From Cohnella silvisoli (GTDB lineage: Bacteria > Bacillota > Bacilli > Paenibacillales > Paenibacillaceae): a stretch of DNA of 64,000 bases. The notes under the pieces are model-generated. The model was not told the DNA's origin, searched no databases, and worked only from the letters and a program-made list of their open reading frames with translations. The stretch is taken from positions 1 to 64,000 of the forward strand of contig NZ_JAIOAP010000005.1 in the NCBI RefSeq assembly GCF_021190915.1. The letters are read 5' to 3'. The translations under genes were made by a program, and so were the position numbers. Shown in pieces: positions 47,201 to 55,693 of the stretch; the stretch's first letter is position 1; each line of letters opens with the position of its first letter.

Positions 47201-47930
47201 TGACTTTCCCGATATTGGATGTTTGACCAAGGTCGACCCTCCACCACTGATTTACCGTGGATTGACCGTTTGCGGATGCCCAAGCGTTCTCTGTATCGTC
47301 TTTGTTGTCCAGCCCGTCGACAGCTTTAGCTGCAGAATAAGCAGAACTAAACATGGACGAAGCGGAAGCCATTTTGTTTAATGCAAGATTGGCAGGATTG
47401 AGATCAACCTCTGATAATTCAACCAATATATTTTGCGATCCGGTTTCGAAAAGCAGTCTTACATATCGGCCGCTTTGATTCAGGGTATAGGTATAGGGAG
47501 TGGAGTTGTATGCGCTTCCTTCAGTGGGGACATTCGTCGATTTTGAAATCACGGTCGTCCAGTTCGTTCCATCGTTGCTGACTTGGAAAGTGATCGACTT
47601 GGGCACGTAATAAGCGATACCGTTGACCGACCTGAAGACCACATTGACTTTCCCAATGTTGGATGTTTGGCCAAGGTCGACCTTCCACCACTGATTTACC
47701 GTGGATTGACCGTTTGCGGATGCCCAGGCGTTTTCCGTATCGTCTTTGTTATTTAGCCCGTCAATGGCTTTGTCCGCAGAATAAGCAGAACTAAATATGG
47801 ACGAGGCGGAAGCCGTTTTGAACAATGCAAGATTGGTTCCTTCCGCCCCAACGTGCTCGTTACCCCATGTAAACATGGAGAATACCATTGTAAATGCCAG
47901 CAATAAATACACGAATTTAACCTTTTTCAC
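44229..47930 (-). CDS. large secreted protein with two discoidin modules and an alpha/alpha-barrel domain
   Basis: 1233 residues. Signal peptide (~1-29), two F5/8-type-C domains (~33-178 and ~181-326) that are almost identical, a LamG-like or concanavalin-like beta region (~335-530), a linker, and a C-terminal six-hairpin-type domain (~770-1150) with WRSYAFLNADGQNLFDGSGF-like and ENFGVADQGALLTSLAHHY (split elsewhere) helices as in alpha-toroid glycosidases. No family could be fixed, so the substrate is unknown. GTG start, GGAGGAG upstream. Last gene of the nine-gene glycan operon, 39 bp after the MalG-type permease. Confidence 0.8.
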   Translation of the reverse strand: MKKVKFVYLLLAFTMVFSMFTWGNEHVGAEGTNLALFKTASASSIFSSAYSADKAIDGLNNKDDTENAWASANGQSTVNQWWKVDLGQTSNIGKVNVVFRSVNGIAYYVPKSITFQVSNDGTNWTTVISKSTNVPTEGSAYNSTPYTYTLNQSGRYVRLLFETGSQNILVELSEVDLNPANLALNKMASASSMFSSAYSAAKAVDGLDNKDDTENAWASANGQSTVNQWWRVDLGQTSNIGKVNVVFRSVNGIAYYVPKSITFQVSNDGTNWTTVISKSTNVPTEGSAYNSTPYTYTLNQSGRYVRLLFETGSQNILVELSEVEAYLRASSSAIPFYDTFDAGTLGVGWVADKDPRASISVSDGMLNITGPVNAYAHIERAIDDDNVRVGANLTTLDGGWSWGTGVALYWDKLNWVKITNYPYEGGLGGWYGAAGGGGKHYVEESIGGVVTSYNFAPSYGRQFRRLAIEIGVDCIRYLASNDGVKWTAIRTANRPSSLLGRAPSKFIIGRGYSDGAAYPGDDMDNSYAAVGSSATTYVKDSFIEYTPGSSLYLSDVEKNELAIWGRDWKGEDILSEPGDPTFDRVGSLFPKMKYSREIIGVKNSTQDIGVAFDGSLQFNNAITSDYSNPNIANVGIWEVTSAPSIRLGFEPGTVKKSLLNGLPIVTCTYDDFDGLQYEQTVYGASLNQSPTELVYAYSRMKVTNPGASSKTIGLRFRKNTTSVSADWSLVIPAGGSQSVYIKVPFTFASITKVDAIEYDFNYNYVRDYWTNLLSQGMTVNTPEQRVNEAYRAWRSYAFLNADGQNLFDGSGFYDMEYGYSAQHQIRALDQDGYHADADVYLRKSLSQVSPAGLYTENFGVADQGALLTSLAHHYKLTRDAAFMSYAKPIVVNMANWIKNTRAAQTGTGALHGLIYYAPYADHPAPAYAYFTDTSLCKGLEDAIEALQLAGYTADANLFVAEAADYRSDILASMNASVFVHDGFTYLPMFPQTHEAILASNYRADDYYGMNLSMVLDTNFLDPNSTLAQILINTLEKRGGLSLGALAWRGGIDHAYALGYLDNVMQRNETEKGVLGLYGWLAYGVSQDTYGGVEITNHLFGDNHPTLPHGFSNGEQMRLLQMMLLRTVGNELIVGQSIPRNWFEDGKTIQVQNAPSKFGPLSYTMSSNAASNKITVTLTPPTRNAPSSIKVKLRHPQSKSIVGVTVNGVTHTNFSGETITLQGLSGTTTLVANY
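46961..47848 (-). repeat. 444-bp in-frame tandem duplication encoding two discoidin modules
   Basis: The segment starting CAACCTCTGATAATTCAACC at 46961 recurs at 47405, exactly 444 bp (148 codons) later. The last ~90 residues of the two modules are nearly or fully identical, while their first ~35 residues differ at several positions (for example KTASASSIF versus KMASASSMF). This points to a recent duplication or ongoing gene conversion. Confidence 0.92.
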
Positions 47931-47969
47931 ATAATCTCCTCCTTAATTGGGATTCTCTCCATCCACTCG

Positions 47970-48794
47970 TTACCCTTTCAAAGCTCCCGCGGTCAAGCCT
48001 GCCGTAATTTGCCGTTGGAAGAACACGTACAGCAGGAACACAGGAACGACGGAAATGATTAAGGCCGCGAACAACACGCCCCATTCAACGCTGTATTGCA
48101 TTTCGCCTTGTAAGAACGAAAGTCCGATCGATACCGTATATTTTTCCGGGGATCCGACCAGCACCAAAGCGAACAAATACTCGTTCCAATAGGCCAACGC
48201 GTTCATGATGGCGACGGTTACAAGTCCCGATCGGGCGAGAGGCAGCATGATCTTGAAGAAAGTGCCGAAGATGCCGCAGCCGTCGATAGCCGCCGCAGCT
48301 TCCAATTCGCCGGGCATGGCTTTGAAAAAGCCGACCAGAACGAAAACGCCGAACGGAACTTGTATAATCGTATAAAGCAGGCTTAACCCCGTTAACGAAT
48401 TCGTCAAATGCAGCGAGGACATGAAGAAGAAAAGCGGTACAAGACCCAAAATCGTCGGAATCATCATAGTGGAAATATACAGTCCGAACATTAGGCCGCT
48501 TCCGCGAAAAGGATGCCTAGCCATAATGAAGGCGGTGGTTGCCGACAGCAGAAGCGATAGAACGACGGCTGATAGCACAACCGCCGTGGAATTCAAAAAG
48601 TAGGTTCCGAAGTGCGCTTTCTGCCACGCGTCGGAAAAATTTACGAATTGAAGCGGAAGTCGCGGCAAATCCCAGGCATGGCCCAAATTGAATTGGCCCG
48701 TACTCTTAAGCGAAGTGGTGACCGTCCAGAATAGCGGGTAGAGGACACATAAGCCCCATACCCACAATGAAACTCTCAACATTCGTTTAAACAT
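47970..48794 (-). CDS. CUT1 sugar ABC transporter permease, MalG type
   Basis: 274-residue permease, six helices, EAA loop AAAIDGCGIFGTFFKIMLPL (~residues 162-181). ATG after GGGGGAT. Works with the MalF-type permease 45 bp upstream and the binding protein at 49.8 kb; the ATPase is expected elsewhere in the genome. Confidence 0.93.
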   Translation of the reverse strand: MFKRMLRVSLWVWGLCVLYPLFWTVTTSLKSTGQFNLGHAWDLPRLPLQFVNFSDAWQKAHFGTYFLNSTAVVLSAVVLSLLLSATTAFIMARHPFRGSGLMFGLYISTMMIPTILGLVPLFFFMSSLHLTNSLTGLSLLYTIIQVPFGVFVLVGFFKAMPGELEAAAAIDGCGIFGTFFKIMLPLARSGLVTVAIMNALAYWNEYLFALVLVGSPEKYTVSIGLSFLQGEMQYSVEWGVLFAALIISVVPVFLLYVFFQRQITAGLTAGALKG

Positions 48795-48839
48795 GATGAT
48801 CCCCCATCTGGCATTGTAGGCTTGGCACTGCGATCCGGA

Positions 48840-49754
48840 TTACCACTCATGCGTCTCCCTTCTCAGGAGCCGATTCAATAACACCGTCGTCAGCAAGGAT
48901 AACACCAGAATCATTACGCCTATAGCAGTCGCATAGCCCATTTGATACTGCTTAAAGCCGACTTGGTATAAGTAAGATCCCATCACCTGCGTCGAATTGT
49001 CCGGCCCCCCCTCCGTCATCAACCACACGATCAGGAAGGAACCGTTTAAAGTTGTCATGACGATGGATAGCAATGAAACCTTGATCTGTTCCCATACGAG
49101 CGGTATGGTCAGTCTTGTGAATTGCTTCCACTCGCCGGCTCCGTCGATTCTCGCAGATTCATACAAGCTCTCGGAGATGCCCATAATGCCGGACATAATC
49201 AGAACCATATAAAAACCGATGCCCGCCCATACGCTCGGAGGAACGAGGGCAGCCAGGGCCAGATCGGAATCCCCCAGCCACGCGATAGACACCGGTTTCT
49301 CCGTAAAGAGGGAGAGGAAGGAATTCAGAAATCCCAGGTTCGGGTTGTATATGAACCGCCACAGAACACCGATAACAACGACCGAAATCATATTCGGGAA
49401 GAAAAATACGGCCCGGAAAAACGCGCTTTCCCGCAATTTCAACCGAGTTAGGGCTACAGCGAACACGGTCGCAAAAAGCAGAATGAGCAAAACCTTCCAG
49501 AACACCAGAAAATAATCATGCTGAATCGTGCGGGGGATAATCTCGTCGTCGAACAGTTTGCGGTAATTGTCTAGACCGATGAAAGTCATTTTGGAAGAAG
49601 TGCCGGTCCAATCGAAAAAGCTGGTGTAGACCCCTCTAACCATCGGATACAAAGTAAGCAGGCAGAAGAGCGCGAAAGTCGGAACGATGAACACGATCAA
49701 GAACCATGTATATTGACCTTTGGAATACAATTTTTTGTTACGCTCCGCTATCAT
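48840..49754 (-). CDS. CUT1 sugar ABC transporter permease, MalF type
   Basis: 304-residue permease; first helix YTWFLIVFIVPTFALFCLLT, EAA loop ESARIDGAGEWKQFTRLTIP (~residues 208-227). Starts ATG after GGAAGGTG. Separated from the binding-protein gene by a strong hairpin. Confidence 0.93.
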   Translation of the reverse strand: MIAERNKKLYSKGQYTWFLIVFIVPTFALFCLLTLYPMVRGVYTSFFDWTGTSSKMTFIGLDNYRKLFDDEIIPRTIQHDYFLVFWKVLLILLFATVFAVALTRLKLRESAFFRAVFFFPNMISVVVIGVLWRFIYNPNLGFLNSFLSLFTEKPVSIAWLGDSDLALAALVPPSVWAGIGFYMVLIMSGIMGISESLYESARIDGAGEWKQFTRLTIPLVWEQIKVSLLSIVMTTLNGSFLIVWLMTEGGPDNSTQVMGSYLYQVGFKQYQMGYATAIGVMILVLSLLTTVLLNRLLRRETHEW

Positions 49755-49778
49755 TCGTTATTCACCTTCCTAAAGAGA

Positions 49779-49818
49779 AGGGGGATGGAGACGAGAAAAC
49801 CCGTTACCTCATCCCCCT
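49779..49818 (-). promoter_or_regulatory. intercistronic hairpin between binding-protein and permease genes
   Basis: AGGGGGATG, 22-base loop, CATCCCCCT; no T-tract follows on the minus strand. Same position and likely the same mRNA-stabilising or attenuating role as 12290-12322. Confidence 0.7.
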
Positions 49819-49828
49819 GATTGATGTC

Positions 49829-51193
49829 TTATTTTCTAGCCGCAGCAGCCGCTTTCTCCATACGGTCCGCCCACTCTTCTTTCGTGATCTTCTCTCCGAG
49901 CAAGGCAGCCGTCGCATCGTCCATCGCTTTCGCTACGGTCGGGTCCATCTCATTGTCCACAGAAGCGACGATCGTATTGTCCGAATTCAGGTAACTCATT
50001 GCGCTCTTAACCGCGCCGCTTGCTTGGGTCGACTCCAGGTCGACCTTGAGGTTCATTAGAGCGCCGGTCGTTTCCGCCCAGCGGATGGCGGCCTTCTTCG
50101 TGAACACGAATTGCAGGAATGCTTTGGCCGCATCGACGTTCTTAGCTTCCTTGGCGATGCCGATTTCGTTCGTGTAAGGTACGGCGACGAACTTGCCGCC
50201 TTGCGCTTGGGTAACGGACGGAATGAATCCGTAGTCGAAGCCTTCCGGCATCGTTTTCTTCATTTCGTTTTCCAGCCACAAGCCGCAAGGGATGAATATT
50301 GCTTTATGCTGCAGCCATTGGTTCTGGGAATCCGTGTGGTTAAGCGCAAGCGCTGCTTTGTTAATATAGCCTTTGCCGTTCATCTCCGTCAGCTTGCTCA
50401 GCATGCCCATGACAGGAGCGCTTTTGAAGACTCCCTCTTTAAGAGCGTTAATATCCTTAAGTATGGCCGGATCCCCGTTGTTCTCGGTTACGAAGCCGGA
50501 ATTGAGCAGACCGCGAATGATGTAAGACGGGTATTGCCCCTGATGAATATATGGAATGATGCCGGCATCCATCGCCTTTTGATTCAGCTCCAGGAAGCCC
50601 GCCCAATCCTTTGGAACTTCCCAGCCGTTCTTCTGGAACAGCGCCTTGTCATACCAAGTGCCGAATACTCCGAACACAAGCGGTATCGCGTAGTTAACGC
50701 CGTCATAGCTTCTCGGCTGTCCGATTAATTGGTCCTTGATCGGCTCGCCGTCCGAGTTCTTGGCCGTAGCGATCCAATCTGTAATATCCATCAGTTGTTC
50801 GTTCTGCACTAGCAGCTTCTCGGTGAACGTTCCGTCTCCATCGATGTAGACGACATCCGGCGGGTTGCCCTCGATCCAGCGGGTTTTCATCTGTTCGTTG
50901 ATTTTCGGTCCCGCATGCTGGACAACTTCCAGATCCGGGTTCATCTTCTCGAATTCGGAAATTGTCTCTTTCCACCAGGTATCGCCGTAGCCGCCGACGA
51001 AATACTGGATTTCGAGTTTGCCTTTCAAGCCTTCCGAAGCGTTAGTCGGGGATGAGCTCGCGGATGAGGATACACTCGGACTCGGAGAAGAAGTCGGGCT
51101 TGCCTCATTGCCTCCGTTGCTGCCGCATCCGACCAGGGCGGACATTAAACCCAGGCTTAACATTGCGGGTATTACCGTCTTTTTGAAATTCAT
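49829..51193 (-). CDS. extracellular sugar-binding lipoprotein of ABC transporter
   Basis: 454-residue family 1 binding protein. Lipobox SALVGC (Cys ~20), a Ser/Thr/Pro linker (~25-50), then the mature fold with IQYFVGGYGDTWWKETISEF (split: IQYFVGGYGD, WWKETISEFE), NPPDVVYIDGDG and the late AKAFLQFVFTKKAAIRWAE. ATG 51193 has AAAGGATG upstream and gives a proper signal peptide; an upstream ATG would add a charged extension. Sits between the GH84-like gene and the permeases; the imported sugar is probably what that enzyme releases. Confidence 0.92.
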   Translation of the reverse strand: MNFKKTVIPAMLSLGLMSALVGCGSNGGNEASPTSSPSPSVSSSASSSPTNASEGLKGKLEIQYFVGGYGDTWWKETISEFEKMNPDLEVVQHAGPKINEQMKTRWIEGNPPDVVYIDGDGTFTEKLLVQNEQLMDITDWIATAKNSDGEPIKDQLIGQPRSYDGVNYAIPLVFGVFGTWYDKALFQKNGWEVPKDWAGFLELNQKAMDAGIIPYIHQGQYPSYIIRGLLNSGFVTENNGDPAILKDINALKEGVFKSAPVMGMLSKLTEMNGKGYINKAALALNHTDSQNQWLQHKAIFIPCGLWLENEMKKTMPEGFDYGFIPSVTQAQGGKFVAVPYTNEIGIAKEAKNVDAAKAFLQFVFTKKAAIRWAETTGALMNLKVDLESTQASGAVKSAMSYLNSDNTIVASVDNEMDPTVAKAMDDATAALLGEKITKEEWADRMEKAAAAARK

Positions 51194-51227
51194 GGCATGG
51201 ACATCCTTTCTCTTTTTCATAGGATTA

Positions 51228-54200
51228 TTAATTGTAAATTTCCACTTCCGACAGTTCGATGATGCTGTCCTGACTGCCCTCCTCGAATAGAAGTCTGACA
51301 AACCTCCCCGAAGCATTTAATATATAGGAAAACGGCTGCGATGCATAAGCCGAGCCTATCGTAGGAACATTGCCGGATTTCGAGGTCACCGTAGTCCAGC
51401 TCACGCCGTCGCTGCTTACCTGGAACGTGATGTTCTTGGGCACCATGTACGCCTGGTTATACGGGTATTCGCGGAAAACGACGCTGGCCCGCGAGATATA
51501 TTCCGTCTTGCCCAAATCAACCTGCCACCACGAATTCAGCTGCGAACCGGCCGCCGTCGCCCATGTATTTTCCGCTTCTTGCCCGGATGTTTTGCCGTCG
51601 ACGGCTTTGCCGGCCGCGTAGTTCGTACCGAAAGCGGAGGAAGCGACCGCTGTCTTTCCGTATGCGATGTTGGCTGTCCGGCTCTGGTATTCGGGCACCA
51701 CCGTATTCGTAATCTCGACCTCGGAGAGCTCAATGAGAGAGTCCTGGCCGCCGTCCTCGAAGAGCAGTCTGACGTATCGGCCATTGCCCTTGACCGGATA
51801 AGAATAATTGACGGAAGCGTAAGCGCCGTTCGTCGCCGGAACCCGGACGGAACGCGACGTCAGCGTCGTCCAGTTGACATCGTCGTCGCTCGACTGGATC
51901 GTGATCGTCTTCGGAATCATGTAGGACGCGCCCTGAGGGTACTCCCGGAATTTCACGTTAACCGTCTTGAAGCTCTGGCTCGAACCGAGATCCACTTTCC
52001 ACCAGGAGTTAACCGTCGGTCCAGCTGCGGTTGCCCAGGCGTTGTTCGTCGTCGTGTCGCTCGACAAGCCGTCATTAGCTAATCCGGCATCATAGCCGAT
52101 ATAAGTGGAGGATGCCGTCGCCGTCTTTCTTAAGGCGAGATTATCCGTATTTACCCGCACCTCGGAAAGCTCGATATGCGTATTTTGAGACCCGTCCTCG
52201 AACAACAGCCGAACGTATTTTCCTTTGCCCCGAACGTCGTAATGATACGACTGGGCGGAGTTATAGGCGCTGCCTTCCAACGGTACGTTCGTATCCTTCT
52301 TCAGCACGGTCGTCCAATTCGTATTGTCGTTGCTTGTCTGGAATGTGATGCTTTTCGGCACCCTGTAAGCAACGCTGCCCGATTGCCGGAAGTGAACGTC
52401 GATACCGTGAATTTCGGTAACACCTCCCAGACCGGCGCTCCACCAGGCATTGGCCACAGTGGTCGTGCTTGCCCAAGCGTTATCTAGCGTCGATGTGCTG
52501 ACGATGCCATCGACGGCTTTGTCCGCCGGATACGATGCACTCAGCGTAGAGGAAGCTGCTGCTGCGGCTCCGAGCGCAACGTTGTTCTGCGTCGCCGGAA
52601 CGGCGTCTTTCTCGTCGGCCACTTTCACTTCGGACAGTTCGATCAGACTGTTTTGTCCCCCGTCTTCAAAGAGCAACCTTAAATATCGCGCGTTCGCATT
52701 GAAGTGATAGAAGTAGGGAGTCGAGTCATAGCTTGTATTTTCCAGCGGCACATCAGACGCTTTGCGGACGACCGTCGTCCAGTTCGCATTATCGTTGCTG
52801 ACCTGGAATGTGATAGTTGCAGGTACCATATAAGCTTTCCCATTGTATTCGCGGAACCGGATGGTTACGCCATGCATATCTTGCGCGCCGCCCAAATCGA
52901 GTTTCCACCAGGCGTTCGTTGTCGGTTGACCGCTGGCTGTAGCCCACACGTTATCCGTCTGTTCGTCGCTGTTCAGTCCGTCCACGGCCAGCCCCGGCCC
53001 GTAGGCAGCGCTAAATTGCGAGGAAGCCGTTGCCATCTTCATGAAACCCGGATCGGCGACGATCGTATCCCAATAACGCTTGGCCCGATTGAATCCGTCG
53101 GCCGTATTCTGATACGCATCCGGATTCCACATCCAGTCGGCCAGAGAAATAGCGTATATTTTGTGTGCAGTGGATTGTCTGAAAATGTTCTCGATCGCAC
53201 CGTCCGACGTATACGTCTGCATGTTGTTCCAGATATATCCCCCGTTCAGGTTGACTCCCTTGAAAGGAACCTTGCCGTCGGCAAAATAGTACTGCGACGG
53301 CTGCCAGCCGGTATGCAGCAACGTGCCCATCAGAACGGGATCGTTATGCCAGTAGAAAGGGTATTTCTGCGGATTGGCCGTATAGGATCTCCATGTATTG
53401 GCGTGAGCCGGTGTCGTATAATGCGACCATAGCGTATCTCCAGTCCAGATTGCGCCGATAGCGGGACGAAGACCGTTGGAGTATTGGCTCATATATGAAG
53501 CCAGGTTGGTATATTCCAAATGGTAGGGTTGCGGTACGGTAACCAGGTAAAAGCCTTCCTGCCCCTGGAAGCTGTCGTAAAGCAAATTTGCCATGTCCCT
53601 GTGCGATGCAGGCGTTGTGCTGCCTTGATCGTCAAAGGCCAGCATAATTTGGCTGCCGCCTTCGTCAAGACCATATTTGTAAGTTCGCACCAACTGATTC
53701 AATTCGGCGGTATTGGCCGGCAGCCCGCCAGTGATGCCCGGGTTGATTTCCTGCATGAACTTGATCGTGCCGCGATCCCGCTCGTAATTGCCCAAATTTT
53801 TGACTGCGCGAATATAGTCGGCCGGCGGGTTGCGCCACCCGGTTGCGGACAAGTGTGTGTAGCAGAGACTGAAGACGTTCATCTTCGTCTTGGCCAGAAA
53901 ACTCATCCATTCGGCCGTGTCCGCATAACTGAACATGCCTTCGGCCGTAAAAATGTCTTTGACCGCACGAACCTGCATATCGGGGTAATCCCTTACGGAC
54001 AGGACCCGCAGTTGCGTATTGCTGCCGTTTTTCTTGACCATCTGCGCAAGGCTTGTCGAACCGTAATAGCTGCCGATCGCTTCTTTGCCGGTTACAACGA
54101 ATATGTTTTGCGTACCGCTGGTTACTTTTTCGATTGCATATCCTTCCGAATGGCTTGGAATGACGATGCTGTTAGCGTTTATTAAATTGGCATTCAATGC

Positions 54201-54557
54201 ATTCGAGCCGGACGTTCCGACGGAAAGGATAACGGAGTAGGCGGAATAATTGCCATTGTCGTTGATGACCGGTATGTTGGCGCCCGTCTGTCTCGCGATG
54301 ACACTCTGCAGCAAGTAGACGCCTTCCAGTTCGGCTTGCGGCGCGTCGTGCCCTTTCACGATCGCCGCGGAAAAAGAAGTCCCATCGTATAGCGTCAGGA
54401 AGTTTTCCGTATAAGTCACTTGCTGGGGGGTGGGAATAATTTTTTCCACGTTGGCGATGGCGTACGTTTCCTTCGCTTGAAAAACAAATACGGCGAATAC
54501 CATGCCAATCAGCAGCAAACACGGTTTGACCGCCTGAACCAATCGAACCCGTCTCAT
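51228..54557 (-). CDS. secreted GH84-like beta-N-acetylhexosaminidase candidate with four discoidin modules
   Basis: 1109 residues. Signal peptide (~1-33), a GH20b-type N-terminal domain (~37-180, IIPTPQQVTY), a TIM-barrel domain (~185-500) with the paired acids of GH84 in IMLAFDDQGS (~residues 318-327), and four F5/8-type-C domains (~540-675, 690-815, 825-955, 970-1109). GH84 enzymes remove beta-linked GlcNAc by substrate-assisted catalysis using two adjacent Asp residues. ATG 54557 has GGAGGTG; it overlaps the ceramidase-like stop by four bases, so the two are coupled. Family membership is likely but not proven: GH84 outliers exist. Confidence 0.82.
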   Translation of the reverse strand: MRRVRLVQAVKPCLLLIGMVFAVFVFQAKETYAIANVEKIIPTPQQVTYTENFLTLYDGTSFSAAIVKGHDAPQAELEGVYLLQSVIARQTGANIPVINDNGNYSAYSVILSVGTSGSNALNANLINANSIVIPSHSEGYAIEKVTSGTQNIFVVTGKEAIGSYYGSTSLAQMVKKNGSNTQLRVLSVRDYPDMQVRAVKDIFTAEGMFSYADTAEWMSFLAKTKMNVFSLCYTHLSATGWRNPPADYIRAVKNLGNYERDRGTIKFMQEINPGITGGLPANTAELNQLVRTYKYGLDEGGSQIMLAFDDQGSTTPASHRDMANLLYDSFQGQEGFYLVTVPQPYHLEYTNLASYMSQYSNGLRPAIGAIWTGDTLWSHYTTPAHANTWRSYTANPQKYPFYWHNDPVLMGTLLHTGWQPSQYYFADGKVPFKGVNLNGGYIWNNMQTYTSDGAIENIFRQSTAHKIYAISLADWMWNPDAYQNTADGFNRAKRYWDTIVADPGFMKMATASSQFSAAYGPGLAVDGLNSDEQTDNVWATASGQPTTNAWWKLDLGGAQDMHGVTIRFREYNGKAYMVPATITFQVSNDNANWTTVVRKASDVPLENTSYDSTPYFYHFNANARYLRLLFEDGGQNSLIELSEVKVADEKDAVPATQNNVALGAAAAASSTLSASYPADKAVDGIVSTSTLDNAWASTTTVANAWWSAGLGGVTEIHGIDVHFRQSGSVAYRVPKSITFQTSNDNTNWTTVLKKDTNVPLEGSAYNSAQSYHYDVRGKGKYVRLLFEDGSQNTHIELSEVRVNTDNLALRKTATASSTYIGYDAGLANDGLSSDTTTNNAWATAAGPTVNSWWKVDLGSSQSFKTVNVKFREYPQGASYMIPKTITIQSSDDDVNWTTLTSRSVRVPATNGAYASVNYSYPVKGNGRYVRLLFEDGGQDSLIELSEVEITNTVVPEYQSRTANIAYGKTAVASSAFGTNYAAGKAVDGKTSGQEAENTWATAAGSQLNSWWQVDLGKTEYISRASVVFREYPYNQAYMVPKNITFQVSSDGVSWTTVTSKSGNVPTIGSAYASQPFSYILNASGRFVRLLFEEGSQDSIIELSEVEIYN

Positions 54558-55663
54558 TGAAAACACCTCCACATTTTGTCCGAATCTTCAATTCCGATCC
54601 GGCTAACCTCCACTTCATAGCCCCCCTTGGGCCACGACTGAACATCAGGTATGTAGCCGATGTAATCGTTGGCGAATCCGACGACGAGATGATCTGGCCG
54701 GCGTTCCATCAAATTCCGCGCGACGCTTGCGAAAGGTTCGCCAGGCACGAGCCACAGGATCATCCCGCCCAGCGTCGCCATTTGAAGGTCCGTTCGGATC
54801 AGACCGCCGGTTTTCCTGTCCGTGAACGCGAACGGTATGAGCGAACTTGAATAGGAAGGATAGGCGGACGGCTCTCCGCCGATGGATTCGGCCCCTTCAA
54901 GAGCGGATAACAGCACACGTCCGATCCGATCCGCTTCCAGCGGTCCGGCCCCTTGCCGCGTAAACCTCGTGCTTATGTCCCCTGCCGCTCCGTTGGCGAA
55001 CAGGAAAACGCCGTTATAATCCGCTTCAAGCTCAGCCTGCAGCACACCCGGAAAATCCGAAGATATAACACCGGCTTCGGGTCCGATAACGGTAGGATGG
55101 CAGGCAAAATGAAGCAGCCCTCCCATAAGCTCGTTCGAGTCGGCAGCAAACGCTTTCATCCAATGCAATCTCGAATCCGCCCAATCGCCTTGCTTGCGGC
55201 GGTTGCCGGCTATTCCCGGACAATCCGCACGAAACCATCGTATGCTGGCTTCGCGGGCGCGTTCGATCGCAGACCTTGCATCGGCGGCGATCGTGTCGAC
55301 AATCTGCCGCCGATACGTATGGGGGACATGAGCGCCGCTCCCTGCCATCCAAAGCCCTTGATGCAGGATATCAGGTATTCCTTCGATCGCGGAATGTGTG
55401 TGAGAAGCAATAAGGGTGATCCTGTCCGCATGTATTCCGGCGGTCTTCTCGACTGCTGCACATACATCGTCCCGAAGCCGTTTGTCGATGCCCAGAAGAT
55501 CGAGGCAAACGATCGCGAACCGAATTCCGTCGTCATCGCCGGCCATCGTTCGGCAGTATAACGGCCTATGAACGGCGGTTGCTGCTTCTTTCCGCAATTC
55601 GTACCCCCCCAGATAGCAGGGCAGCGAGGGCGTGATATCGGTCTTGGCAAATCCCATTTTCAT
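54554..55663 (-). CDS. neutral-ceramidase-like hydrolase without signal peptide
   Basis: 369 residues resembling the N-terminal catalytic domain of neutral/alkaline ceramidases (usually 640-760 residues, secreted). Seen: GFAKTDITPSLPCYLGGYE at the start, zinc-ligand region IASHTHSAIEGIPD (~residues 88-101), HFACHPTVIGPEAG, and the serine-loop equivalent FLFANGAAGDISTRF (~222-236; family form NxGDxSPN). ATG 55663 follows GGAGG at eight bases. No export signal, and the C-terminal domain of true ceramidases is missing. It probably cleaves an amide, perhaps an N-acyl amino sugar, in the cytoplasm; that is inference from its operon. Confidence 0.82.
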   Translation of the reverse strand: MKMGFAKTDITPSLPCYLGGYELRKEAATAVHRPLYCRTMAGDDDGIRFAIVCLDLLGIDKRLRDDVCAAVEKTAGIHADRITLIASHTHSAIEGIPDILHQGLWMAGSGAHVPHTYRRQIVDTIAADARSAIERAREASIRWFRADCPGIAGNRRKQGDWADSRLHWMKAFAADSNELMGGLLHFACHPTVIGPEAGVISSDFPGVLQAELEADYNGVFLFANGAAGDISTRFTRQGAGPLEADRIGRVLLSALEGAESIGGEPSAYPSYSSSLIPFAFTDRKTGGLIRTDLQMATLGGMILWLVPGEPFASVARNLMERRPDHLVVGFANDYIGYIPDVQSWPKGGYEVEVSRIGIEDSDKMWRCFQ

Positions 55664-55693
55664 ACTTGTCGCCTCCGGACCGGTGTTCGGCAT

